Source: Anoplolepis gracilipes
Lineage: Eukaryota; Arthropoda; Insecta; Hymenoptera; Formicidae
Direction: 5' to 3'
DNA length: 64,000 bases
Assembly: GCF_047496725.1 (NCBI RefSeq)
Contig: NW_027328667.1
Coordinates: 1,520,001-1,584,000, forward strand
Part shown: in pieces, positions 20,591 through 32,127 of the stretch
How positions within the stretch are numbered: position 1 is the stretch's first letter
Layout of the letters: the number at the start of each line of letters is the position of its first letter
Program-made: the position numbers and the translations under genes
Notes under the pieces: generated by a model
Told to the model about the DNA's origin: nothing
Databases searched by the model: none
The model's input: only the letters and a program-made list of their open reading frames with translations

Positions 20591-21060
20591 ATGGTTGTGC
20601 CAACGTTTGTGGATCTGCAAGGATTATCGATAAAAAATTTATCGTGAAAAAAATTGCGATTCTGACAAAGGGCTCTGTACTCTCTCATTATATTTTTACG
20701 AGTCTTACACCATTCCGTTTGCTCACGAGATCTGAGAGATCTCAAGTTGCATGGTTGATTGGAAAACATCACAATCTGCAATGGGAAGATGAAAACATTC
20801 CGTACTACAGAGCCAAACGTTTAATCACTGACGCCGTGACGTTGAAAGATGCATCTTCTCGAGTGTATGTCAAAGGACATGAAAAACGAGAATGGTTGGC
20901 AAATTTACTGGAAGACGATGAGAGAATCGGTCTTATTATCGAGACATTGGATAACGACTATGATGACGTTCCTGCTTTAGATAAATTAGATGCTACTCTG
21001 CGTTGCGATAGACATGTATTTAAATTATTCAATTGGTGGTCGAATCATCATCATAAAGGT
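20591..21060 (+). pseudogene. Small WWS-tailed protein, copy 2
   Basis: ATG 20591; a one-base deletion near 20627 shifts the frame, and the rest then aligns with 5349-5852 (HYIFTSL, LQWEDE, KRLITDAV, EKREWLANLL, FNWWS). It has Trp where copy 1 has a stop. The original stop is lost, and the frame runs on into non-homologous repeat sequence to 21390. Lesions in the two copies differ, so they decayed independently. Confidence 0.65.
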
Positions 21061-21255
21061 TCGATCAATCCATATTTATATATAAACTATTGTTACAATA
21101 CATGTGTGTTATTATTATCTTTTTTTTTATCCTCTCCTTGTAGCATGTATTATATTAAAGTACATAATGCATTTTTTCTATTAGTCTGCATTTTAGCAGA
21201 CAATGGACGTGAAATATTTGACATCTTTAAATGCGAAAAAATATCAAAATTTATG

Positions 21256-21680
21256 TTGTTTATGGTTCGCTTGATGTTAATCAACGTTCGTTTGATGTTG
21301 ATCAACGTTCGTTTGATGTTGATCGACGTTTGTTTGATGTTGATCGACGTTCGTTTGCTGTACGATAGTAATTCAAACAAGGTTCGATAGATGTTCGTTT
21401 GATGTACGATAGTGGTTCAAACATGGTTCGATAGATGTTCGTTTGATGTATGATAGTGGTTGGATCGATCTGTAGCAAGTATTATATCTCTTAGCCATGT
21501 ATACATCTGTGTGGTGAATATTACATTTCATGGTGCAGCTACATCTGGTATTATATTTCAAGTCATGATATTAAGATATTTATTTGATGTATAATAAGGT
21601 TCAAACATGTTTAGATCGATGTTGATCAATGTTTAGATCCATGTTGATCAATGTTTCAATAGATGTCTGATGCTTATTTG
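21256..21680 (+). repeat. Minisatellite with TTCGTTTGATGTT units
   Basis: A ~21-bp unit containing TTCGTTTGATGTTGATCAACG repeats about five times from 21265. Longer degenerate units with GTTCGATAGATG and TGATCAATG follow to ~21670. It occupies the position of gene Z of copy 1. Confidence 0.7.
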
Positions 21681-21824
21681 ATTGTGTCGCTATTTAATTG
21701 TAATTATCTGTATGAATGCTGTGTGGAGCGACAGTCCGCGTCAGCTTTTAATTCTTTATCAGCTATAAAGAGTAAGCATTTGTTGCTAACTCTTATGTCA
21801 TGCACATCCCCTACCAATTTTTTT

Positions 21825-21875
21825 TCACCGAGACGTTACCTAGCTTTCGCTGGAGCTGGCATAAAGTGTCTGTCA
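21825..21875 (+). promoter_or_regulatory. Conserved upstream element of the arm gene (right)
   Basis: ACCGAGACGTTACCTAGCT followed by CGCTGGAGCTGGCATAAAGT, ~40 bases before ATG 21916. It is nearly identical to the left arm despite diverged surroundings, suggesting a core promoter. Confidence 0.45.
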
Positions 21876-21915
21876 GTGATCCAGTGAAGTGAAGTTCTTT
21901 TGTGAAGATTTTAAA

Positions 21916-22604
21916 ATGTCGGGCATTATGTCATTTCTCGACACTATGTTTGAGACAGGATACCGTCGCCTTCAGCTTTCCGAAGTTGGCAGGCGAAGCC
22001 ATCGCCGTGCACTTTGCTGGGTCAAGAATTTGGCCCGCGACCTATTCCGAGTGTTGTTGGATGTACTGTTCGAGGATGTAAGTAGTTTTTATTATTATTT
22101 TTATACGCTTTTTTATTTATAATATATTTATATTTATATTTATGCGCTTTTATCTTTTACAGTATTACCAATATCGGTACTACCGCATCCCACTTGGTGA
22201 TGTAATTTTTATTATTATTATTTTATACGCTTTTTTTTATTTATAATATATTTATATGTTTTTTTTCTTTTACAGGAATATCTATGTTACCACATCCCGG
22301 AGTATATCAACATCGTGCACATGAAAGAAGTGCGTCGCGTGCGGAAATTCCACCGCGAATATGCGGAATATGAGGATTTGTGGGGCGATGGCCCCCGTAC
22401 TCGCCTCTTAGACGGGTTCTTCTTTCACCTGTACGTGGACATTTTCTGTCTCCACAGGCTGTTCGGAAAGAAGCCCTTCGTACTGTAAGTATGCTCAAAT
22501 TTTAAAGATTTTTTTTAAATACTAATAAAAATGTTCATTTTCTTTTCTGTTACAGACGCAGCCGTCGCGAGGTCCCTCTCCGCCTCGTGCTTACAGATTT
22601 TTAG
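21916..22604 (+). CDS. Unrecognised three-exon gene in right arm (open)
   Basis: Exons 21916-22077, 22276-22484 and 22556-22604 join through GTAAG donors and TTACAG/TTTTACAG acceptors into 139 codons ending in TAG. It starts MSGIMSFLDTMFETGYRRL and contains RRVRKFHREYAEYEDLWGD. Overall it is basic and rich in Arg, Leu and aromatic residues; no domain is recognised. Between exons 1 and 2, a decoy AG at 22161 precedes a short stretch resembling the start of exon 2, possibly a duplicated exon edge. The left-arm homologue has the same three exons and phases, which makes a chance model unlikely. It faces outward, away from the virion genes. An AATAAA follows at ~22762. Confidence 0.6.
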
Positions 22605-23060
22605 TTTTTAAGTTTTATATTTTCTTTTTATATTTTTATATTTTATATTTTATATCTTTTTATATTTTAAATTTTATATTTTTCAATTTTATATATATAT
22701 TAGATTTTAGATTTTTTATATTTTTTTTACTTTTCATATTTTTAAAAAAACACACTTTTAGGAATAAAAATTATGTTTATGATAAATATGTGTATTGCGC
22801 TTTCTTTATCTATCCCATCCTTCTTTCTCCTCTTAGTATTAAGATATTAAGATAATGACTAGAATATCGTAAAATCGCAAAGAGCAACTTAAATTTAGAT
22901 TTAAAAAAAAACTTATTGTTAGACTGAACAATATTGAATGTTTGTAACATATAAAAATTGTTAGTATTATTTAAAAACGTAGAATTAAAGTTAAAAAATT
23001 CTCTGCGTTCTCGCGTACGCCTTAGCCTCCGTCTTATCGCACTCCCACTATCCTTTCCCC

Positions 23061-23820
23061 TCATCCTCCTTCTTTCTCTCTCACACCATCATTCTATTGT
23101 GCTCTCTTCCTTTTCCCACCACATCATGCTCTTATTGTCCTACGCTATGTACAATGCACATAGCACTCTCCTTATCCTATCCTACACCACGCGTCTATCG
23201 CTCCGTCTCCATCTACCGCGTTACGAACGCCTATTGCGCCGTCTCTCTCTATCCATCTCCCTACTCGCGGACCTATCGGTTACATCGCGGACCTCTTCCC
23301 CTCTCCGCAAACCCCTTGCCTACCGGCTGTGTCGCGGACCTCTCCCTCCTCTCCGCTGTTCCCTCGCCTACAAATTGCGCCGCTGACCTGCGTCACCTCC
23401 CCCCCCGCGCCTCCGCACCCCCCTCGAGCTCCTGGGTTAGAACACCCTACCACGACTGCGTCGTGGACCTCTTCCCCCTTCTCCGCTGTCCCTTCGTCTA
23501 CCGATTGTGTTACAGACCTCTCCCCCTCTCCGCGTACCCCTTGTCTACCGACTGCGTCGCAGACCTCTTCCCCTCTCCGCGTACCCCTCGTCATCAAACC
23601 GCGCCGCGGACTTCTTCCCCTCTCCGCGTACCCCTCGTCTACCAACCGCGTCGCGGACCTACAGCTGTGTCGCGGACTTCTTCCCCTCTCCGCGTACCCC
23701 TCGTCTACAAATTGCGCCGCGGACCTGCGTCACCCCGCCGCGCCCGCGGTCCCCCCCCGCCCCCGCACCCCCCTCGAGCTCCTGGGTTAGAACTCCCTAT
23801 AACAAACTACTCTTGCTCTA
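23061..23820 (+). repeat. GC-rich ~47-bp satellite block
   Basis: Units of about 45-48 bp containing GCGGACCTCTTCCCCTCTCC repeat roughly ten times from 23280 to 23720. The segment CCCCGCACCCCCCTCGAGCT appears at 23413 and 23769. The frames open across it are a by-product of the repeat. Its 3' edge recurs beside the PolB remnant at 10318-10372. Confidence 0.8.
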
Positions 23821-23899
23821 TCAGCCCTAGAGAGGTGGGGCGATTATTACCGGACACTTTGTGTATATGTACATATATATCCATATATATGTATATATA

Positions 23900-24367
23900 C
23901 AGGGTGTCCCCGAATTGGCGGATCAACTCTCGTGGGTAGATAGAGCGTGTTAAACTGAAAAAAAAAATCTTATATTATTTTGCTAAATTCGCAATAATTA
24001 GATATAAATTAATAAAAATCGGCCAATCCGCCAGTATAAGCGCACGGCACGAAGAAACCTCCCACTTGATACTAGACGCGCGGCAAGATATAAACGCAGA
24101 GCGTACTGTACATGTCTCTTTCAGTACGCCCTTTGTACGTCCTTTGTAGAGCGCTCCGCCTACTGTCTCGCCGCGCGCCTAGTATCAAGTAATAAGTAGA
24201 AGGCTTTTTCGCGCCGCACGCTTATCCTGGCACGTATTGGCCGATCTTTATTAATTTATATCTCATTAATTATTGCGAATTTAGCAAAATGATATAAGAT
24301 TTTTCTCTTTACTTTAACACGCTCTATCTACCCACGAGAGTTGATCCGCCAATTTAGGGACACCCTG
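23900..24367. mobile_element. Foldback MITE, CAGGGTG...CACCCTG ends
   Basis: A 468-bp palindromic element flanked by TA runs. Arms beginning CAGGGTGTCCCCGAATTGGC pair with the right end; both contain AGATAGAGCGTGTTAAA. Fragments of related right ends lie on both sides (23812-23857 and 24370-24507). No coding capacity. Confidence 0.85.
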
Positions 24368-24544
24368 TATATATAATATCGTTCGCTGAGCGTTTTTAAT
24401 TAATAGTTTAATAATTATTGCGCAAATCGAAAAATGGTAGAGGATTTTTGTGTTCAGTTTGACCTGCTCTATTTGTCCTAGAGAGGTGGGATAATTACCG
24501 GACACCCTATATTTTAAATATATATTAAACTTAAATGTTAGGAT

Positions 24545-25459
24545 TTATAAAAAAAATGGCTCCTTCAATACCATACTACATTCTTCTATTTCAATTAAAT
24601 TACATTTAGTACTATTAATGCTATTTATTTTAACCGGAATATTTTTATTAAGGAAAATACTTTTACCGGTCTGACCGCTGACCATCGCTACCATCTGTGA
24701 GGAGTCCTGGGCAGACTGCACAGTTGATACTGCTACCGATACCATTGTTGATACCGCCGGCGCTGTGCTGGACCCCTGCCGCCTATCCCTCAGTTTAGGA
24801 CAGCTGAAACGATAGTGTCCCATTTGCTTGCAGAATGCACAAGCGAACTTCGGCTTCCGGCAGTCCTTTATGAGATGTCCTATCTTGCCGCAGCTCTCAC
24901 ACTTCTGTCCTTGATGTTGGCCCTGATGTTGACCTCGATGTTGACCTCGATGATCTTTGTATAATATAGGCTTGTTTCCGCCTGGTCGTTTTAGCTCCAT
25001 GTCATAGGTAGCCGCCGTTATCTTATGCATTTCATCTAGAAATTGGTCGACTGTTTCCACCTTCAAAGTAGTAGCCAGTCTTCTCAACGATTGATTAATA
25101 TCCGAAATCAACATCTGGATTGACTCTCATTGAGGCAAATTAAGACTGTGCATCAAAGCCAATCTATCCATGGCATATTTTTGAAATGTTTCTTTGCCCG
25201 CATTCCATTTTCGGGCTTCTATCCGTTGTAGAACCACGTTAGAAAGTACTGTACGATCGAACCTCTTGATAATGGCTTCACTAAATCCAACCCATGACTC
25301 CAGCATGGTACCGGTTCCTAGATCGAACCATCTCCTAGCCATTCCAGCCAATCTACTGGTAGCCGCTATCGTCCGGGGCTCGATGTATACGTGCAATTCA
25401 ATCCACACGCTAAACCCATAATCGAACATCTTCATTCTTCGATCAAGTAATATTTTCAA
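24545..25459 (-). pseudogene. LTR-retrotransposon Gag with two zinc knuckles
   Basis: Read from 25459, the capsid-like region (ARRWFDLGTGTMLESWVGF, then FQKYAMDRLALMHSL) runs to a single TGA at 25126. The same frame then continues through LDEMHKITAATYDMELKRP and GQHRGQHQGQHQGQ to two CCHC knuckles (CESCGKIGHLIKDC and CAFCKQMGHYRFSC). The frame ends at 24545; the following protease/RT part is absent. Gag packages element RNA. The family (Gypsy or BEL) cannot be decided without pol. Confidence 0.85.
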
Positions 25460-27110
25460 GTAATATTTTTAATATTCACGCTGCACAGCACAAATGATAA
25501 ATAACTGATATAAGAGTCTCAAGATAAGGATAACTTGTCGATTCGGGATTCAGACTCCGACTCTCTCGATTATTCACTCCGAACTCCGAGGCGCGAAAAG
25601 GATCCATCGAAAGGACCAAACTGCGCATGATCGCATGTGACGTAATAGTGTGTCAGTGTTGACGTAGCTACGCTCTTACATATCAGGTGACTTATAAATC
25701 TCTTACAATATTTTGCAAACTGTGTACTACATAATATTCTGGTATAATCTTGGCAATAGGATAACATGATCTATCGTTTCAAATAATGACGACAAATACC
25801 AAGCAGGGTTTGCATCGTGATATGATGGTAGAATGTTATAAAAATTGAAACTGACCTTGCTGGCATTAAAATAGTAGAAGTTGAGCATGACATGAGCTCG
25901 CTATGAATCGACAAAGAAGCAATCAAAATGTAGCATTAAATAATGTCACATTAGAGAGATAAAATTGTCAAAAACTAAGCTTATCTACTATCACACTATG
26001 ACTCCAGAAATACAACAGAAACCAAGCATGTGTTGCTATTTTAGACGGTAATAGCAGAAACATTGCAGAAATGTGACATTATCTGCTGTCACAAAATAAC
26101 GAAAAAAATATAGTTTACATATTGCCTGGTTTATGTAAAAATAAAATATCTTAAAAGATATCAAAAATTTTAATTTTAATTAAAAAAATATATATAATTA
26201 AAATAAAATAATAAAGTTATATTCAGTTTGTTAAACAAACTGAAAATTTGAATAACTTTATCAATTTTTAATATTTATCACAAGGGATAAATATTTTTAT
26301 TTTATATAGAAAAATATAATTTTTAGTTTTCATGTAATTGCGATATACGTGTGTGTTATTAAAAATATACACGCGCGTTTCGAAATCTATGAAAAATATA
26401 TCATAAAAATTAAAATCGTAAGTCTCGTGATTTTTATGCAGTGTTCAGTAACAAATTGAAAAAAACGTATAAGGAGTGACTTGTTAGACATCAAAGGATA
26501 TCGATTATGTATAATTTTCTTCTAAAGGTGGAAAGATAAAAAATGAAAATTTCTTTGTCTTGATTGATTAATTTCCAAAAATTAAGCAATTAAAACACAG
26601 AAATTTTTCACTTTTCACGTTTTTACCTAAAGGAAAAAGTTACATAATCGCTACCCGACTCTATTCCTGCTACGATTCCGCCATTACATTAAGTTATGCA
26701 CGATTTCTGCCATGTTTCTGCCGATAGTAGCTATCATGACAAGCATGTTCTATTCTTGCTGTATTTCTGCGATCGTATCATGATGACAAAACCTATTCCG
26801 TTTCTAATACATTTTTACTATCAATAATTAATATAACAAATCTAATAATATTTTCTATATTTTTACTGACATAATATAATGGTAACCTATGCTTAATTTT
26901 TGCTGCATTTTTGCTCTTATACTATACTAGCAATTTATGACGGTAGAAAGTAAACAATTGCGGACACAGTAGATAGGAATCTACTGTAAAATCATGATTA
27001 GATCTGTTGTCATACTGTCGATATGCTGCTAGCATTTGGTTATCTGGGTTATTACATTCATATTTCTGTTCGTTAGTCTTTACTGGATTTATATATAGTG
27101 TATAACATTT
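25460..27110. other. Non-coding AT-rich; gag leader and transposon flank
   Basis: 25460-25790 is probably the leader or LTR side of the gag element (minus strand). From 25800 to 27110 I find no open frame. Degenerate inverted matches (AACAGAAACC / GTTTCTGCC, GCAGAAAC / GTTTCTGC) between 26000-26090 and 26650-26790 may be arms of an old element, possibly of the adjacent P-like transposon. Confidence 0.35.
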
Positions 27111-27119
27111 TTTTTACAG

Positions 27120-29150
27120 ATCAAGAAGCGAGTTCAAGTAGTTCTTCAAATGTAAAACGCCCTGCATAAATATTTTCAATATTGAAAATACACAAGAAGA
27201 AAATACTGAAAATACACGAGAAAAAGATACTCCATTAGACATGATTACATTCAATGAAAGGGGACGTGGATATAACACATATAGACAAAACAAAAATATC
27301 AGAATCAGGAACACAAACGCCTTTGTCATTTTTATCTACATCTCCACAAAAAGTACATGTTTATCAACAGATAAGAGGTTATAAAAGAAAGATAGCCAAT
27401 TTGGAATTAGAATTACAGAAAGCGAAAAAAATGAAAAAAGAAGATATTCATACATTAGATATACTATTAGAGAAATATTTTCCAAAACAGACATCCGAAT
27501 TTTAAAAAATGCAAATACATCTCTTTCAAAAGAATGCAAAAGATAGAAGATATGATAACGCTTCATTCAAATAACATTGTTTATCTATATTTTTTAAGTC
27601 CCAAAGTATATAAAGATTTAGCAAATAAATCTAAATTGTTTTGTTTACTTAGCTGTGCAACTCTAAAAAGGTTTACACAAAATTATATATGTTCAGGATT
27701 AGAAGAGAACGTATTTAAAATATTAAAAATTAAAACTGATAATTTGCCAGATATTAATAAATTCTGCATATGTTGTATAGATGAAATGTCTTTAAAATCA
27801 CACTTATTTTACAATATAACAACAGATAAAGTCATAAGGTTTGAAGACATTGGATATTCACAAAATAATTCACAGTTATTATTCAGAGCGGCTCCTAGAT
27901 TGACAGATAGTTACATTTACCCAAATAATTTCGAAAAAATAAAAATTAAATATGCAACACAAGTATTAAGTCGTTCTGTTTCAGCTGGTATAAATACATT
28001 TGTTAGTTTAAGATCTTTACCTACGGAGGCTATTTATACAGCAGAGTTCATAGAGAGATTTGACAAATTGTCCGATATTTTAAATTCTTCCAAACGTCAC
28101 AGTAGCATTTCTAATAAGCAAGCATTCACACATACAAACGAACAAGTAACTTTTCTCAATGAAACAATACAGTTTTTACAACGCATTAAAATAATTAGAA
28201 ACGATAGAAAGGATATGTAAGATTAAAAACGCATTATTTAATATACTGCATTCCTTAGAGCACTGTTATTAGAAGATAAGTTTTATGTGCGCGCGTGCGA
28301 CGTTGCAGGCGATAGCGGCTAGATCATATGACACGAGTATCTAGCATTGTTTATAACAGAAAAGTATCGGTTCACCGTTGCGTCATTAGCGGCTAGATCA
28401 TACGGTGCGAGTATCTAGCATTGTTTATAACAGATTAAGATATTGGGAGAGCACGATGAATCAGTGCAGTCTCTCAGGGCAGTCTGTATCCAGCCGTCAT
28501 TCTGTGCGTACACCATTATATTATACTCTATATCCTCAATAAATCCTTTTCTTAGTTAATAACATCTTTCTGTCCCCCATATCCCACAGATATAACAAAT
28601 TCTTTTAAGTCAAAATGTTTGATTATTTCAATTAATTCTGTACTACAGTTATGGAATTATTTGCAACAGTTATCAGTTCCTATTCAGTTTTTATTTACTA
28701 AACGGTTAAATCAAGACAGTTTGGAAAACATTTTTGGAGCCATACACAAACAAAGTGGAAACGCATACAATCCTACACCAATACAATTTTATTACGCCTT
28801 TAAAAAACTATTTTCTATTGATTACGTTAAAGTAGATAGCGGAAATTGCACAGTTGATGAGGAATCAATATTAATTTGATGTCAGGACGTTAAAGAAACA
28901 CAAAGTGTTTTTCAAACATCTTCAGAAGCAATATCATTTATTAATTCAGATATAGATCAATATGATTTTCGTAATTTACCAGTAAGAAAAGAAAATATTT
29001 TTATTTACATCTGTGAATATTTATTGCATCGCCTTTTTACAAAACATTTTTGTGAGATATGTGCATTGTTAGCTAAAAAAGATTGTAATTTAGATGAAGC
29101 TCGCTTATACACTTATTTTAAAACGTATGATAATAACGTTGTACAATAAT
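27120..29150 (+). pseudogene. P-element-like (THAP9-type) transposase
   Basis: Pieces in order: an exon after a TTTTTTTACAG acceptor (27120), a coiled-coil part (TPLSFLSTSPQKV ... KRKIANLELELQKAKK, 27254-27505), then after a frame change the catalytic region (YFLSPKVYKDL, ICCIDEMSLKSHLFYN; 27534-28215) and the C-terminal part (LTKRLNQDSLENIFGAIHKQ-like region, 28600-28879). The frame then crosses a TGA at 28877 and continues to TAA ~29148. A 373-bp solo LTR interrupts it at 28216. The N-terminal THAP zinc finger is not visible. Confidence 0.8.
28216..28588 (+). mobile_element. Solo LTR inside the P-like transposase, TSD GATA
   Basis: TGTAAGATTA...TCCCACA, flanked by GATA at 28212-28215 and 28589-28592. 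Removing it with one GATA puts the two transposase parts into one frame. It contains two ~45-bp direct repeats (GCGGCTAGATCATA, about 28317 and 28390) and AATAAA near its 3' end. The LTR is therefore younger than the transposase fossil. Confidence 0.85.
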
Positions 29151-29478
29151 ATGTTTGGCAGTTTATATGTACCAAATGCAGTATTTATTAATTATATCAC
29201 AGAATTGCATACAAAATTTTTCGAAAATATTAATATTATTACTCAAATAAATGTTATGCAAAAGTTTATGTAAATTTTATGTACTATTCAGTTCTCTCAA
29301 TCGTTGTGACTTTCCAAAAATTTATTTGCTAAAACTATTTATTAGAATAAGATTATATTAAAATTTATTAATAGAGACTTGAAAACGAAAAAAAGCAATA
29401 AAAAAGCTATTATTTTATATCATAAATAATGATTTAAACTTTTATTTTTTTATTTTAATTTTTTATGTTCTATTTGTG
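29151..29478. other. AT-rich, nothing recognised
   Basis: Probably the 3' flank of the P-like element. I see no gene or clear repeat. Confidence 0.4.
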
Positions 29479-31270
29479 TGTTACGTCCTGTCGGCTCCAC
29501 GTTTCTTCCTCTCACACGAATTAATTGATAAGCGATAAACAAGAGGTCACTCGACAAACAAACCGTTTTTGTCAAATATTACTTTAAACATTTCAACATG
29601 ATTTCCCAACGAATATAGAAAGGCTCGATGATGAAATACATTACAGTTCAATGTTCGTCACTACGTAGGATTAAATGATAATCGCTCAACTAGTAATAAG
29701 GAAAAGCCGCGCGATAAATAGACCGTTCTTGCCACACCATACCTTAAATATTTAGACGCAATTTCCAAACGAGTACAGAAGGGACCAACGACAAATTATC
29801 AATCTTCTCTGTAACCGAATAATAAACACAGCTGAGTAAATTCCAAAATTTCTTAATTTTCACGAGCTCCGCAACAATCAAAACAAGGCGGAGAAAAGAT
29901 ACCTTCAGACCACTCGCAATACATGGTCCCGCTCAACACGCCTCAGGAAAATTATATAAAAAGGGAATACTCGTGTACAAAAATTCATTCATTTCGATCC
30001 AGTCAGTAGTTCGACATTAGATTCATTAATTCGATACCATTAAGTCGCGCTCTATTGCACTTTGAGTTATTTCGGTTGTTGTTGCTTAACATAAGACTTA
30101 AATAATTAGAGTCAGTGCGAAACATCGACTTCTCAGCCAAAACCACGACTCATCTAGGCGCTGAACGACTACTCAACTTGCAACTTAAGTAGTAAGTCTA
30201 CTTTCCTCTCTTTTGCCGTCGTTCTTTTTCCCCATACATACATTCAAAATTGTTTCTTTTTGTAAGTGCCTAAAGTCACACCGATCCGCCGTTTTTCGCG
30301 AATCAGCCGGGACCGTCGATCGGACGAAGCGCTCTTGCTCGATAGCAGCAGTTCCGACTCTTGCCCTTCTTCCCCTCAGTACCCGCGCTGCTCTGCTCCT
30401 TTGAAGACGCATTTTCTGCCGACACACATTACTCCGAAATAGATTTTCCTTCCCCTTTATATTCCCCCGTACCCCTTTCACTTTCGATCATCGACATATC
30501 CGATGACTCACCGCCGTCGTCTACCCCAACCTTTTTCTTAAGTAATTCCTCATCCATAATCCTGTCGGATAGTTCATCAAATCCCACGATTGAACTTTCC
30601 GATTCCTCTCTTGAGTACTCCCCAGCAGATCCTGATACCCTCGCGTTCCCCTCTCTAAAATCCGAGCTTACTTCTATGTCTTCTTCCACTCTCCTTAACT
30701 TACAATTAGTAGATAGCGTTTTCGAAGATTGCGATATCACGACGTAACTCTCTTTATACTTTTTCTAAATTCTTATTACTTTCTAATAAATTATTGTACT
30801 AAATTCCAGGATAAACTTTAAAATCGCACTTGTTCCTCTTCTTTTCTGGTTGACGTCTTCCGTACCAATGTAACACCCGCGATCCACACGCACGCACGCA
30901 CGCACGCACGCACACTTAAATTTAAGGCCGTTATTAGAAGTATGAAATAAAAGATCATATGTATAACGCTAATGAATAAATGTAAATCGAAATACTAAAT
31001 GATCATTAAATTTATTTAACTCCCTCACTCTCTCCGCGAAAGATCACACTTGGTCCCGTCCCGTGTAAAAGAGATTTGATTCTCTGATCAAAAAGGGACC
31101 ACCGAGCGAGCGTTCGCATAAACAGTGTAATAACGACACCCGTCGTTTACCTGCTTTGCTAACCTCCAGCTCGCTCGACCGAGTCACTCGTCGGTAAGAC
31201 TTTTGACATCGGGACAGTTCCTGTTACGCTCTTCCTCTGACCTATCCTTTCCACGGGCTTGGACGTAACA
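29479..31270 (+). mobile_element. Long solo LTR (family A, 1,792 bp), TSD TGTG
   Basis: Starts TGTTACGTCCTGTCGG and ends GGACGTAACA, with TGTG on both sides (29475-29478 and 31271-31274). A TATA-type box (TATATAAAAAGGG) is at ~29954, a GTAAGT donor at ~30190, and a serine/proline-rich ORF inside. The homologous copy is at 54565-56508. The TGTTACG ends suggest a Gypsy-type element. Confidence 0.9.
30340..30747 (+). pseudogene. Serine/proline-rich ORF within LTR family A (copy 1)
   Basis: Open from ~30361 and ending TAA 30745-30747. It is rich in Ser, Pro and Asp (VPLSLSIIDISDDSPPSS, SSLEYSPADPDT). The same protein pattern is found in the other LTR at 55540-55977, but here the frame shifts around 30430 relative to that copy. 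It lies downstream of a putative TATA box and an intron with GTAAGT and AG ends. The function is unknown; it may be the start of an LTR-encoded accessory protein. Confidence 0.45.
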
Positions 31271-32127
31271 TGTGTTATGCAATACTTTATTATTTTTTAG
31301 AGATACATGTACATACATATATATTTAATAATTTAAAAAATTGTGATACTTTATGATGCCATATAATTTATTATATGTAATACTATATAGATTTAACAGA
31401 TTTATTTTATATCTATAGATTAACGGACTTATACCGAACTTCCTTCGGGATTGTTGGGGTGTTTTTCAGATACACCAACTCCTTCCATCCTTCTTTACAC
31501 CTCCTTCCAAAAACCCTTTCCGTTCCCTCTAGCATATGACCGCAGAGAGCGTTTTATCTGCAGTCATAGGGACCTACTGTTTAATGCTGGTTCCGAACGG
31601 CCTAGATAGAGAGAATTTTCATTATTTTCCAAAATATTTGTCTGGGACGATTAAAATGAAACACTCTGTATAAAATTTTAAAATTTTTATTCTTACCCGT
31701 CATTTTAATTGGCAAAAGTGGTGCTACAGACTTCCAGATCCTATCTTTTTCTATAGTATTACTATGTCTTTGAACTATTATTCCAGAGGATATTTTGTAC
31801 GAGCCTTATTAATTCGATTCATCCACATCATTTTCATAAACACTTAGATCTGAAGATTCATCTTCATAATATTTTAAATCACTCATTGTTAAAATTTTTG
31901 ATTAAAACTTTCTTTTTCCGATCAATAAATGCAGAAATGTGAAACTAAACGAACATACAACACTCCATAATAATATAAGCACGACGCTTATTGGCTATCG
32001 CAAAATCGCAAAGAAGTAAATTTTGGACTTGGTTAAATCTTGCGTTTGCTGTTTGCAACCTCATTGCAACCGAAAGTGGTACTGCTGGCGTTCATGCGAT
32101 TGGCTGCTTGCGATGGGAGTGCCCTGC
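31271..32127. other. No gene recognised
   Basis: AT-rich DNA with a pyrimidine-rich stretch at 31470-31540. Nothing supportable. Confidence 0.4.

Larger units (their letters stand above)
21745..23060 (+). repeat. Right inverted repeat arm of Polinton copy 2
   Basis: The inverted partner of 6821-7945, colinear through the upstream element, the exons, the ATCTATCCCATCCTTCTTTC tail (22809) and TTCTCTGCGTTCTCGC (22990). With the left arm it spans ~16.2 kb, the usual Polinton size. The exact terminus is not resolved because a satellite block follows. Confidence 0.55.

Noticed and set aside
21256..21680. Possible CRISPR-like direct repeats
   Set aside because: Units are adjacent with no unique spacers and are degenerate; this is an ordinary minisatellite in a eukaryotic context.
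22162..22196. An additional exon between exons 1 and 2 of the right-arm gene
   Set aside because: It has an AG acceptor but no good donor, is absent in the left arm, and resembles the beginning of exon 2; probably a partial duplication.
23097..23939. Long frames across the GC-rich block
   Set aside because: They arise from the ~47-bp satellite; several frames and both strands are open at once, with no protein-like conservation.
30429..30740. Antisense frame opposite the Ser/Pro-rich LTR ORF
   Set aside because: Also open, but the sense frame has the more protein-like conservation between the two LTRs and follows a promoter-like box and an intron; the antisense frame is best explained as its mirror.
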